From: Stenotrophomonas indicatrix
Lineage (GTDB): Bacteria > Pseudomonadota > Gammaproteobacteria > Xanthomonadales > Xanthomonadaceae
DNA: 64,000 nt
Direction: 5' to 3'
NCBI GenBank assembly: GCA_041545745.1
Contig: CP168152.1
Location: 4,462,001 to 4,526,000, forward strand
A program made the position numbers and the translations under genes. This document shows positions 17,998-26,444 of the stretch, one piece after another. The notes under the pieces are model-generated. The model worked only from the letters and a program-made list of their open reading frames with translations, was not told the origin of the DNA and searched no databases. Position 1 is the stretch's first letter. Every line of letters starts with the position of its first letter.

Positions 17998-18452
17998 GCC
18001 TGTCCACTCTCCAGATAGGCCATCGAGTCGGCCGGTTCGAACACCGACACGTTGGCAACCGCCCATTCTTCTTCGCCTGCCAGGATGCGGCAGGCAAACA
18101 TTCCTAATCCATTGTCGCCCAACAGCTCGCAACGCGCCTGTACCTGCAGGCGGGTGCCGCTGGGGAAGCTGCTGCGCGTGCTGGTATAACGCCGGCTGCC
18201 GAGCAGGAAGCCCAGCTGTGGCGGGTTGCCGGCCGTGCGTGCACGGCAGCCGGCCCAGGCCGCAATCGCCTGGGCCATGTATTCGATGCCGACCCATGCC
18301 GGGACCGCGCCGTCTTCGATGAACAGGCCGGCCTCGGGCACCACCAGTTCCGCCTCGATGCCCTCCTGGTCCCAGCGCAGGATGCGGTCCAGCAGGCACA
18401 TGTCCTGGCGGTGCGGCACCACCTCCTCGATGGCATACAGCGGCATGTTCAT
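17994..18452 (-). CDS. ApeP-type 3-hydroxyacyl-ACP dehydratase
   Basis: A 152-residue hot-dog fold protein of the ApeP/FabZ-like group that removes water to give the double bonds of the polyene. Marks are EEVVPHRQDMCLLDRI (conserved His at the start of the fold), VPEAGLFIEDGAVPAWVGIEYMAQAIAAWAG (the central helix with Glu), and LGFLLGSRRY. It overlaps both neighbours by 4 bases (ATGA junctions). I chose the ATG at 18452; a second in-frame ATG is at 18446. The second dehydratase of the pathway is fused to the AMP-ligase at 28137. Confidence 0.85.
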   Translation of the reverse strand: MNMPLYAIEEVVPHRQDMCLLDRILRWDQEGIEAELVVPEAGLFIEDGAVPAWVGIEYMAQAIAAWAGCRARTAGNPPQLGFLLGSRRYTSTRSSFPSGTRLQVQARCELLGDNGLGMFACRILAGEEEWAVANVSVFEPADSMAYLESGQA

Positions 18453-19636
18453 CGGCGCTCCAGAGCCAGCACGGCATTGCTGCCGCCGAAGGCGAACGAA
18501 TTGCTCAGCACCCGTCGCGGCGGCTGCTGCAGGAAGGTCGCCGGGCCTACCAGCGGCAACGCCGGCAGCGCCGGATCGGCTACGCCGTCCCACCAGTGCG
18601 GCGGCAGCTGCTGCTGCGGGTTCTCGGCCAGCAGGATCCAGCACAGCGCCGCTTCGATCGCGCCGGACGCACCCAGCGTGTGGCCAGTCAGTGGCTTGGT
18701 CGAGCTGGCCGGCACATCGATGCCCAGCACCTGCGCCACCGCCAGGCTTTCCATCGCGTCGTTGTGGCCGGTCGCGGTGCCATGCAGGTTCACGTAATCC
18801 ACTTCCGAGGGTGCCCAGCCAGCACGCTGCAACGCCTGCTGCAGGGCGTCGATGGCACCCAGGCCCTGCGGGTCCGGTGCGGACATATGGTGCGCGTCGG
18901 CCGACTCACCCCAACCCGCCAGGCTGACCGCACCCGGTTCGCGGGTCAGCAGGAACAGCGCGGCGCCCTCGCCGATGTTGATCCCGCAGCGATGCTGCGA
19001 GAACGGATTGCAGCGCACGGCGGAGACCGATTCGAGCGCGCTGAATCCGGCGACGGTGAACCGGCACAGGGAATCGGCACCACCGGCGATGACCGCATCG
19101 ACGATGCCCGAACGCAGCATGCGCGCGGCCGACATCAACGCCTTGGCGCTGGAGGAACAGGCCGTGGACAGCGTCCAGGCCGGACCCAGCGCACCGCTGC
19201 GCTCCCGCACGAACCGCGCAGCGGTGCCCATTTCCTGCTGCGCGTAGTCGAAGCCTTCGGGCCAATGGCCGTGTTCGGCACGGGTACGCAGTGCCTGTTC
19301 GGATTCACCGATGCCCGAGGTACTGGTACCCAGCACTACGGCCACACGCTCGGCACCGTAACGGCTGATGGCATCGGCAACGGCCGGCGCGATCTGCGCC
19401 AGTGCCACGTCCAGCAGTGCGTTGTTGCGGCCACGCAGGGACACCGGCAGTGCTTCCAGCGTCGGCAACGGGCTGTGCACTTCGCCCAGCGCGAGGGTGC
19501 GACCCGGCAGCAGGCTGGCGTTGTCGCTCAGGCCGCCAGGCGCATCGGCAAACAGCGCGGCAGCCACCGCGGCGCGGCCCTCCCCCAACGCGCAGACCAC
19601 GCCGAGGTCGTTCAGGAAAATGGGCGCGCTCTTCAT
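18449..19636 (-). CDS. Second aryl polyene beta-ketoacyl synthase
   Basis: A 395-residue ketosynthase. The active site is complete: Cys160 in STACSSSAK, His284 in VNLHGTATGHND, His318 in KPLTGHTLGASGAIEA, and SNSFAFGGSNA at the end, so it is a true condensing enzyme rather than a Cys-less chain-length factor. It diverges clearly from the first synthase in its N-terminal third. The start at 19636 overlaps the lipoprotein stop; the end overlaps the dehydratase start. Confidence 0.88.
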   Translation of the reverse strand: MKSAPIFLNDLGVVCALGEGRAAVAAALFADAPGGLSDNASLLPGRTLALGEVHSPLPTLEALPVSLRGRNNALLDVALAQIAPAVADAISRYGAERVAVVLGTSTSGIGESEQALRTRAEHGHWPEGFDYAQQEMGTAARFVRERSGALGPAWTLSTACSSSAKALMSAARMLRSGIVDAVIAGGADSLCRFTVAGFSALESVSAVRCNPFSQHRCGINIGEGAALFLLTREPGAVSLAGWGESADAHHMSAPDPQGLGAIDALQQALQRAGWAPSEVDYVNLHGTATGHNDAMESLAVAQVLGIDVPASSTKPLTGHTLGASGAIEAALCWILLAENPQQQLPPHWWDGVADPALPALPLVGPATFLQQPPRRVLSNSFAFGGSNAVLALERR

Positions 19637-20187
19637 TGCTGGCCGGCCATGTCGATCGATTCGATGCGCAGGGTGTAGCCCTCGGCACGGTTGTCCAACT
19701 GCACGCTGCCATCGGCCAGGCGCTGCAGCTGCAGCCACACGGTGCCGTCGCGCGACAGGCTGCGCTGGCGGCCGTCGTCGCTCACCTGCCAGTCGGCCGG
19801 CAGCGCGGCGGCAATGGCATCGGTCGGCCACAGTGCAAACTGCAGGTCGTCCAGCACGCGTTCGGCGCGCACCTGAGGCGGCAGCCACGGTGCACGCTGC
19901 TGGGTCAGCTGCTGGCCATCCCACTGCAGGCGCACGCCGGTCTGGCCCATCACCTGCACGGCCAGCCGCACCTGCTGCGCGTCGGCTTCCAGCAGCGCGT
20001 CCAGATCACGCTCGTGGCTGCCGAAGCGGAAGTGCAGCTGCTGCTGCAGGGCCAACGGCGCCGGCAGGCTGGACGGTGCCAGCCGCAACGGCGGCAGTTC
20101 GACCAGCGGCCGCGGCATGCGGCTGGCACAGGCGGCCAGCAGCAGGCACAGCAGCACCACAGAGAGGCGGACGATCAGGCGCTGCAC
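19633..20187 (-). CDS. DUF3261-type lipoprotein of the aryl polyene cluster
   Basis: A 184-residue lipoprotein. Start GTG at 20187 (MQRLIVRLSVVLLCLLLAAC), with a lipobox LAAC and lipidated Cys near residue 20. The mature part (FGSHERDLDALLEADAQQVRLAVQVMGQTGVRLQWDG) resembles the DUF3261 proteins found in aryl polyene loci next to LolA and MMPL exporters. It probably sits in the outer membrane and helps place the pigment-lipid there. The GTG lies inside the last codons of the flavoenzyme gene, preceded by GGAGG. Confidence 0.78.
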   Translation of the reverse strand: MQRLIVRLSVVLLCLLLAACASRMPRPLVELPPLRLAPSSLPAPLALQQQLHFRFGSHERDLDALLEADAQQVRLAVQVMGQTGVRLQWDGQQLTQQRAPWLPPQVRAERVLDDLQFALWPTDAIAAALPADWQVSDDGRQRSLSRDGTVWLQLQRLADGSVQLDNRAEGYTLRIESIDMAGQQ

Positions 20188-21449
20188 AGTTCCTCCAGCA
20201 CACGCATGCGGCGGCCGCTGTCGTCGGCCACATACGGATTGTTGGTGTCCCAGGCGTAACCGGCCAGGATGGAGCTGATCATGTCGCGCACCTGCGGCTG
20301 CTGGTTGGGGTGGTAGATGATCTTCTGGAAGCCGCCCTGGTACCAGCTTTCGACGAAGCGGCGGAAGGTTTTCACACCGGCACGCAGCGGAACCGAGAAG
20401 TCGCTTTCCCAGTCGACGGTCTCGCCCGCGTAACGGCGCTTCAGGCATTCGCTGGCCAGCTGCGCGGATTTGAACGCAATGGTGACGCCGGAGGAGAACA
20501 CTGGATCGAGGAACTCGCCGGCGTTGCCCAGCAGCGCATAGCCCGGGCCCCACAGCGAGCTGACGTTGGCCGAATAGCCGGTGATGCGGCGCACCGGCAG
20601 CACCGCCCATTCGGCGTTGGCCAGCAGCGAGGTCAGGTTCGGGTCCTCGCCGACGATGGCCTGCAGCTTCTGCAGATCGTCGCCTTCGTAGCGTTCGAAG
20701 AATGACGGTTCGGCAACCACGCCCAGCGAGCAGCAGCCGTTGGAGAACGGGATCGTCCAGTACCAGACGTCGATGTGCTCGGGATGGGTGGTGATCAGGA
20801 TCTTGTTGCGATCGAAATCTGCTTCGGCCGGGATGTTGTCGCGCACGTGGCAGAAGATCGCGCCACGCACCGGGAAGCTGGACGGCGATTCCAGGTCCAG
20901 CAGGCGTGGCAGCAGGCGCGCGAAGCCAGAGGCGTCGAGGATGAAATCGGCTTCGATGCGGTACTCGCTGCCATCCGGGCGGCGCACGCTGACCACCGGC
21001 TGTTCGCCCGGCTCGACCGCCAGCACTTCGTCGCCGAAACGCAGGGTCGCGCCCATGCGCTCGGCGCCACGTGCCAGCACGTTGTCGAAGTCGGCGCGCT
21101 GCACCTGGTAGGTGGTACCCCAGCCCGGCGAGAACTTCTTCCGGAAGTCGAACGCGGTGCGCGCTTCCCCGTGCACGAAGGCCGCGCCGTTCTTGTGCTG
21201 GAAGCCCGCCTCGACCACGTCCTGCAGCAGACCGGCCGCTTCGATGTATTCCATGCTCTGCGGCAGCAGGCTCTCGCCGATGGAAAAGCGCGGGAACTGC
21301 TGGCGCTCCAGCATCAGCACCTGGCGGTCCTGCTGGCGCAGCATCGCCGCAGCCACCGAACCGGCCGGGCCAGCGCCGATGATCAGGATTTCGGTACGTT
21401 CCACGTCTTCGTGGCTGGAAGAATCAGCGGCATCCACAGCAGTAGTCAT
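20175..21449 (-). CDS. FAD-dependent halogenase/monooxygenase-like protein
   Basis: A 424-residue flavoprotein. The FAD site is GAGPAGSVAA (about 25-34); PRFSIGESLLPQSMEY follows as in flavin halogenases; and WYWTIPFSNG at 229-238 matches the halogenase motif WxWxIP. The second FAD-contact stretch is ALLGNAGEFLDPVFSSG. In xanthomonads the related pigment (xanthomonadin) carries bromine on the aryl ring, so a ring halogenation or hydroxylation role fits, but the substrate is not shown here. It lies in the operon between the MMPL exporter and the lipoprotein and overlaps the latter by 13 bases. Confidence 0.85.
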   Translation of the reverse strand: MTTAVDAADSSSHEDVERTEILIIGAGPAGSVAAAMLRQQDRQVLMLERQQFPRFSIGESLLPQSMEYIEAAGLLQDVVEAGFQHKNGAAFVHGEARTAFDFRKKFSPGWGTTYQVQRADFDNVLARGAERMGATLRFGDEVLAVEPGEQPVVSVRRPDGSEYRIEADFILDASGFARLLPRLLDLESPSSFPVRGAIFCHVRDNIPAEADFDRNKILITTHPEHIDVWYWTIPFSNGCCSLGVVAEPSFFERYEGDDLQKLQAIVGEDPNLTSLLANAEWAVLPVRRITGYSANVSSLWGPGYALLGNAGEFLDPVFSSGVTIAFKSAQLASECLKRRYAGETVDWESDFSVPLRAGVKTFRRFVESWYQGGFQKIIYHPNQQPQVRDMISSILAGYAWDTNNPYVADDSGRRMRVLEELCSA

Positions 21450-21511
21450 CGGTGCGTCCTTGTTGCTCGATCAGGTGGAAAAGCGGAGGAATCGGAGTGA
21501 ATCGTGTCTGC

Positions 21512-23857
21512 TCAGGCCGGCGGCAGGTCATGCGGTGGCGGCCGGAACAGCGGCGAGATCAGCCAGACCAGGCCGATGCCGAACAGCAGGGTGAGCCCGA
21601 ACGCGCGCAGCGCCGGTGTCTGCGAAAGACCCAGCAGGCCGAACGACAGCCAGGTGCTGGCCGCACCCACGCATACCGCCAGCCAGGCACTGGCATCGCC
21701 GCGGTGCTCGATCAGGAAGATGCCGTAGTCGATGCCCATGCCCAGCAGCAGCATCAGTGCCAGCACGTTGAACAACTGCAGCGGCTGGCCGAACAGGCCA
21801 AGCAGGCCCAGGGTGAGCGCACCGGCCACCAGGGTGGGGGCGAACACACGCCAGGCCTGGCGCCGATAGCGCAGCCACAGGGCGCCGAACACCAGCACGA
21901 TGCCGACCAGCAGCAGGCCGCCCATCAGCTTGCGGTAGTGGCCCAGCAGCTGCGAGAAATCAGCGGTGCGGTCGACCCAGCGCACGCCGTCCAGGCCTTC
22001 GGCGGCACCCCGCAGGGTGGCCAGTGCATCGGCACGCGACAGGTCATCGACCATCACCACGCTGATCATCTGCCCACCTACGTTGCCCACCCACAGGTGG
22101 CGGAATGGCTGCGACGCAGGCGAGGCGAGGAAGGCCTCGGCGCTCAGCGGTGCCGCTGCGAATGCAGGGCGCTGCAGGGGCTCGCCCACCGCTTCGCCGA
22201 CCGCAGCCAGCACGCCCGGTTCCACCCGGGCGGTCAGCGCCGCATCGGCCTGCTGCCGCGCAGGCGACGGCAACCAGTCGCTGATCGCACGGTATCCGCC
22301 GATGCGCTTGTCGTTGGTCAGTTCACGCAGGCGCGTGGTCAGCGCTTCTTCGCGTTGCAGCAGTTGTGCGGCATCGCTGCCCTGCACCAGGTAGAACTGC
22401 GCCGGGCTGGGCATGCCCAGCAGCTGGCTGAGGCGGATCTGCTGGGCCATCAGCGCCGGCGGCGACGACTGCAGGCTGCGCAGGTCGTCGTTGCTCTGCA
22501 GGCGGGCGATGCCGATGGCCGACACCAGTGCGGCCACGCCGAGGAAGATCGCCACCGGGCGACGCCCGTGCAGGCGCGGGAAACGCTCCAGCGTATTGCC
22601 CAGCCACTGCGCGAAGCGGGTCGTACGGATCTCGCCACCGTCCAGCCACGGGAACCAGAAGATCACCGTGAGGAAGGCCGCAGCCAGGCCAACCACCGAG
22701 AACAACGCCATCTGCCGCAGGCCGGGGAACGGCGCCAGGCCCAGTGCCAGATAGGCCAGCGCGCTGGTCAGCAGGGCGAGCCAGAGGCCAGGCAGCAGAT
22801 GCCGCAGCAGCTTCCAGCGGCGGTCGGCCGGCTCGGCCTGGCGCGAGGCGAACCAGTGGATGCCGTAATCCTCGGCCACACCGACCAGCGAGGCACCGAA
22901 CACCAAGGTCAGCACATGCACCTTGTCGAACACCAGCACGGTTACCGCCAGCGCCACACCACAACCGATCAGCAGCGAGGCGGCGACCAGCAGGATCGGC
23001 CGCAGCGAGCGGAACGCGAGCCACACCAGCAGCAGCACCGCGGCCAGCGAGCCCCAGCCGATGGTGTTGATCTCCTGGTTGGCCTGCACCGCGGCCGCTT
23101 CGGCATGCAACGGAACGCCGGCATGCAGGATCTCCAGATCCGGTGCAGCGGCCTTGGCCGCCTGTCCGGCGCGTTCGAGCAGACCATCGAGATGGCGCTC
23201 GCCATCGAGCCTGAAGGCCGAGCCCGGCGTATCGAACTGCAGCGCCGCCCAGTGCTTGCCCTCGGCCTCCAGCAGACCGTCATCGCCCAGGCGCAGCCCG
23301 GAGCCCTGGGCCTGCTGCTGCCACCACTGCGGCCACAGCGACAGCGGATCCTGCCGCCACTCGGTCAGGCGCGGCGCGCCCATCGGTCCGTACAGCGCAC
23401 CCAGCGCCTGCTCGGCCAGCGCAGCGGGTTCGGCCTGCTGCAGCTGCTCGCGCTGGGCCGGTGTCAGCAGGCGGTCGCGGTACGGTGCGTAGAACGCTCG
23501 CGCGTCATCGAACCAGCCTTCGATCGAACCACTGGGCACCAGCAGCGCGCTGTCGGCATCACTGGCCATCGCCGCAGCGAACGCGGCCTGCGCGCGCTTG
23601 GCAGCGGCACCGTCGGTACTGCCGAGCAGCACCACCACCTGCCGCGAGCTGCCATCGGCGATGCGCCGGGTGACGTCGCTGAGCAGGCGGTCGTGCGCGT
23701 CCTGCGGCAGCAGGGCGAGGATGTCAGTGTCGATCCGCGACTCCTGGCTCCACAGGCGCCACTGCTGCGCACCCAGCACCAGCAACAGCAGCAGCCAGGC
23801 GATGCCCAGCCAGTGCCACCAGCGGCGCAGGCGATCCGGTGCGGCGCTGTCACTCAA
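21512..23857 (-). CDS. MMPL/RND-family exporter of the aryl polyene cluster
   Basis: A 781-residue inner-membrane transporter with the doubled MMPL layout: one N-terminal helix, a ~200-residue periplasmic domain, five helices (260-420) with GASLVGVAEDYGIHWF, a second helix-plus-periplasmic part, and five more helices with LALMLLLGMGIDYGIFLIEHRG. The two acidic 'DYG' helices are the proton-relay signature. It likely moves the polyene lipid across the membrane together with the LolA-like and DUF3261 proteins. The best start is TTG at 23857, overlapping the LolA-like stop by 8 bases; this is inferred from continuity with the family N-terminus. Confidence 0.87.
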   Translation of the reverse strand: MSDSAAPDRLRRWWHWLGIAWLLLLLVLGAQQWRLWSQESRIDTDILALLPQDAHDRLLSDVTRRIADGSSRQVVVLLGSTDGAAAKRAQAAFAAAMASDADSALLVPSGSIEGWFDDARAFYAPYRDRLLTPAQREQLQQAEPAALAEQALGALYGPMGAPRLTEWRQDPLSLWPQWWQQQAQGSGLRLGDDGLLEAEGKHWAALQFDTPGSAFRLDGERHLDGLLERAGQAAKAAAPDLEILHAGVPLHAEAAAVQANQEINTIGWGSLAAVLLLVWLAFRSLRPILLVAASLLIGCGVALAVTVLVFDKVHVLTLVFGASLVGVAEDYGIHWFASRQAEPADRRWKLLRHLLPGLWLALLTSALAYLALGLAPFPGLRQMALFSVVGLAAAFLTVIFWFPWLDGGEIRTTRFAQWLGNTLERFPRLHGRRPVAIFLGVAALVSAIGIARLQSNDDLRSLQSSPPALMAQQIRLSQLLGMPSPAQFYLVQGSDAAQLLQREEALTTRLRELTNDKRIGGYRAISDWLPSPARQQADAALTARVEPGVLAAVGEAVGEPLQRPAFAAAPLSAEAFLASPASQPFRHLWVGNVGGQMISVVMVDDLSRADALATLRGAAEGLDGVRWVDRTADFSQLLGHYRKLMGGLLLVGIVLVFGALWLRYRRQAWRVFAPTLVAGALTLGLLGLFGQPLQLFNVLALMLLLGMGIDYGIFLIEHRGDASAWLAVCVGAASTWLSFGLLGLSQTPALRAFGLTLLFGIGLVWLISPLFRPPPHDLPPA

Positions 23858-24479
23858 AGCGGCGCGCCTCGTCGGCGTTCAACGTGGCCGGTGCTTCGCT
23901 CAGCGCAGTGAACTGGATGCGGGTGCGATCCTGGTTGGCTTCGACGATCTCGACCTGGCGCACGTAACGGTCGCCCTGCAACGTCAGCGACTGGAAAGCC
24001 TTGGCCAGCATCGCCGACTTCGGCGTCAGCTTCAGCCGCCAGCCCTGCCCTTCGCGCGTGGCTTCGACATTGAACTGGCTGGACAGTGCCTGCACGTCGC
24101 CGCTCATCAACGCGAACATGATTGCGTTGACCGAGCGCATCGCCGGCTGCTGGCGCGCGTCCAGTTCGACGCGGGTGCTGCCATCGCGCTGGCGGCTGAG
24201 GATGCGGTCGGCGGTGACCACCACCTCGGAGGGGAACGGCTTGAGCGTGGACCAGATCACCCCGTGCTTGCGCGCGACCACGAACTGGCCCTGCGAACGC
24301 AACGGGTTCTTGAAGCCGCTGACCTGCTTTTCCTGGGTGAACTGCCCGCGCAACACGTCCGGCCGGGCGACGGCCTGGGTGATGGCATCGACGGCGGGAT
24401 CGGCGGCCTGCAGCAGCGGCGCGGCAACCAGCAGCAACGCGCACAGCAGCACGCGCGGAAGACGAAGGATTCGGATCAC
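23850..24479 (-). CDS. LolA-like periplasmic carrier of the aryl polyene cluster
   Basis: A 209-residue protein with a signal peptide (MIRILRLPRVLLCALLLVAAPLLQA) and a LolA-like body: FTQEKQVSGFKNPLRSQGQFVVARKHGVIWSTLKPFPSEVVVT in parts, then AMLAKAFQSLTLQGDRYVRQVEI. It resembles the outer-membrane lipoprotein carriers placed in aryl polyene loci rather than the housekeeping LolA. It probably escorts the pigment or its lipid through the periplasm. The start is GTG at 24479, which overlaps the thioesterase TGA (GTGA). Confidence 0.83.
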   Translation of the reverse strand: MIRILRLPRVLLCALLLVAAPLLQAADPAVDAITQAVARPDVLRGQFTQEKQVSGFKNPLRSQGQFVVARKHGVIWSTLKPFPSEVVVTADRILSRQRDGSTRVELDARQQPAMRSVNAIMFALMSGDVQALSSQFNVEATREGQGWRLKLTPKSAMLAKAFQSLTLQGDRYVRQVEIVEANQDRTRIQFTALSEAPATLNADEARRFE

Positions 24480-24907
24480 GGGGCAGGCACTCCAAGACGC
24501 TGCCACAGCACCGGCGGGCACTGGTACAGCATTTCCTTGCTGGCCGCGTCGACCGCGACCTGGATGGTCATCGCGCGGGTCAGCACCTGGCCACTCTCCG
24601 CATCGAGGATCTCGTATTCGATCTTCAGCCGGTTCTCCCACTCGACGATGCGCGAGCGCACACGCAGCGCCTGGTTGAACAGCAGCGGCCGCACGTACTT
24701 CACCCGCGCATCGACCACCGGCCACAGGTAGCCTGATTCGAGCATCTGCGGATAGTCGTAGTCGTAGCGCTTCAGCAACGCGCAGCGCGCGATCTCGAAG
24801 TACTTGAAGTAGTTGCCATGCCAGACCACGTTCATCGGATCGCAGTCATGGAATGCGGGGGCCAGCTCGATTTCGCCGACCAGTTCGTTGCCTTCATTCA
24901 CCGACAT
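24476..24907 (-). CDS. Acyl-CoA/ACP thioesterase (4-hydroxybenzoyl-CoA thioesterase-like)
   Basis: A 143-residue hot-dog thioesterase. FHDCDPMNVVWHGNYFKYFEIARCALLKRYDYDY contains the catalytic Asp and the WHGNY motif of the 4HBT family. It would release or edit acyl chains from ACP in the pigment pathway. It overlaps the ammonia-lyase gene by 14 bases and the LolA-like gene by 4. Start at the ATG at 24907 (MSVNEGNELVG). Confidence 0.85.
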   Translation of the reverse strand: MSVNEGNELVGEIELAPAFHDCDPMNVVWHGNYFKYFEIARCALLKRYDYDYPQMLESGYLWPVVDARVKYVRPLLFNQALRVRSRIVEWENRLKIEYEILDAESGQVLTRAMTIQVAVDAASKEMLYQCPPVLWQRLGVPAP

Positions 24908-26444
24908 ACAGCTCCCAGCGTTGCGCGCGGATCTCCACCAGCAGTTCCCGCAGTTCGCGATCCAGCGCGCGGTCTTCTTCGACCAGGGCGATGCGCTGCC
25001 CCAGGTCGGCGTACATGTCGGCCAGACTGCCATGCAGCTGCGCGTTCATGCCAACCCGTTCGCGCAGCGCCAGCCCCTGGCGGGCGGCGATCAGCATGGC
25101 CGCCACCACCTGTTCAGTCAGCTCGATCACGCGCAGGCAGTCGCGCGCGGCGATGGTGCCCATGCTGACCTTGTCCTGGTTGTGGCATTCGGTGGACCGC
25201 GAGAACACGCTGGCCGGCATGGTCTGCTTCAGTGCCTCGGCGGTCCACGCCGAAACGCTGATCTGCAGCGCCTTCAGGCCATGGTTGATCGCCGCGCGCG
25301 GGCCGGTGGCCGCCGACAGGTTGGCCGGCAGGCCGTGGTTGTAGCGGGCATCGACCACCAGCGCCAGCTGCCGGTCGAGCAGGTCGGCGATGTTGGCAAC
25401 CGTATTCTTCAGCGTATCCATCGCCAGTGCGATGTGGCCGCCGTAGAAGTGACCACCGTGCAGGATGCGCTCGCCGTCGGCATCGATCAGCGGATTGTCG
25501 TTGGCGCTGTTCAGCTCGGTTTCGATCAGCTGGCGCAGGAAAGGCAGGGTATCTTCCAGCACGCCGATCACATGCGGCGCGCAGCGCAGCGAGTAGCGGT
25601 CCTGCAGGCGCTGTTCATTGCGCGGCGGGCGCTCGCTGTGCAGGTCGCTGCGCAGGCGCGCGGCAATGCGCGACTGCCCGGGGTGCGGCTTGGCGGCAAA
25701 CAGCGTTTCATCGAAGTGGTGCGCGTTGCCGTCGCTGGACAGCACGTTGAACGCGGTCAGGCGCGTGGCCATGCGTGCCAGGTAATCGGCGCGCTGCCAG
25801 GCCAGGCAGGCCAGGCCGGTCATCACCGCCGTGCCGTTCATGATCGCCAGGCCTTCCTTCGGCCGCAGCTTCAGCGGGGTCATGCCGATCTTCGCCAGCA
25901 CATCGGCAGCCGGCTGCACGCGGCCGTCATGCAGCACCTCGCGTTCGCCGCACAGCACGGCTGCCACGTACGACAGCGGGGTCAGGTCGCCACTGGCACC
26001 CACCGAGCCTTCGGCGGGAATCAGCGGCAGCACATCGTGCTGCAGCAGCGTGGCCAGGCCTTCCAGCAACGGTACGCTGACACCGGACATGCCGCGCACC
26101 AGCGAGGCCAGGCGCGCGGCCAGCACGGCACGGGTCTCGGCCTGGTCCAGGTAACGGCCCAGGCCGCAGCCGTGGTAGGTGTACAGGTGGTGCGGCAGCT
26201 CGGCGACCAGTGCCGGCGGAATGTTCACCGTGCACGAATCGCCGTAGCCGGTGGTCACGCCATAGATGACGCCATCCTCGCGCAGCAGGCGGTCCAGGAA
26301 GTCGGCACCACGCTGGATATGTGCGCGGAACGCCGGCACATCGCTCAGCGCGGCCTCGCACTTGCGCTGGGCCAGGGCGACCACGTCTTCGATGGTCAGC
26401 GGTGCATCGCCGAAACGGCACACGGGTACGGCGTCAATCGTCAT
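24894..26444 (-). CDS. MIO-type aromatic amino acid ammonia-lyase (HAL/TAL family)
   Basis: A 516-residue ammonia-lyase. The MIO prosthetic group forms from Ala150-Ser151-Gly152 in GSVGASGDLTPLSYV; Tyr61 in IYGVTTGYG is the catalytic base; NSANDNPLID and the later QDKVSMGT and NQDK region complete the active site. The selectivity position aligns as His91 (YHGCG in place of SHAAG), compatible with His or Tyr substrates rather than Phe. In a pigment locus it may supply a cinnamate-type aryl starter, for instance 4-coumarate from tyrosine; this is inference. There are no hut genes nearby. The start overlaps the acyltransferase 3' end by 11 bases. Confidence 0.86.
   Translation of the reverse strand: MTIDAVPVCRFGDAPLTIEDVVALAQRKCEAALSDVPAFRAHIQRGADFLDRLLREDGVIYGVTTGYGDSCTVNIPPALVAELPHHLYTYHGCGLGRYLDQAETRAVLAARLASLVRGMSGVSVPLLEGLATLLQHDVLPLIPAEGSVGASGDLTPLSYVAAVLCGEREVLHDGRVQPAADVLAKIGMTPLKLRPKEGLAIMNGTAVMTGLACLAWQRADYLARMATRLTAFNVLSSDGNAHHFDETLFAAKPHPGQSRIAARLRSDLHSERPPRNEQRLQDRYSLRCAPHVIGVLEDTLPFLRQLIETELNSANDNPLIDADGERILHGGHFYGGHIALAMDTLKNTVANIADLLDRQLALVVDARYNHGLPANLSAATGPRAAINHGLKALQISVSAWTAEALKQTMPASVFSRSTECHNQDKVSMGTIAARDCLRVIELTEQVVAAMLIAARQGLALRERVGMNAQLHGSLADMYADLGQRIALVEEDRALDRELRELLVEIRAQRWELYVGE

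Noticed and set aside
21452..23911. An 819-codon plus-strand open frame opposite the MMPL exporter
   Set aside because: Same kind of shadow: Gln/Arg-rich, no motif, and the minus strand codes a clear transporter.
24894..26444. Histidine utilisation (hut) locus
   Set aside because: The ammonia-lyase overlaps pigment genes on both sides and there is no hutU, hutI or hutG nearby.
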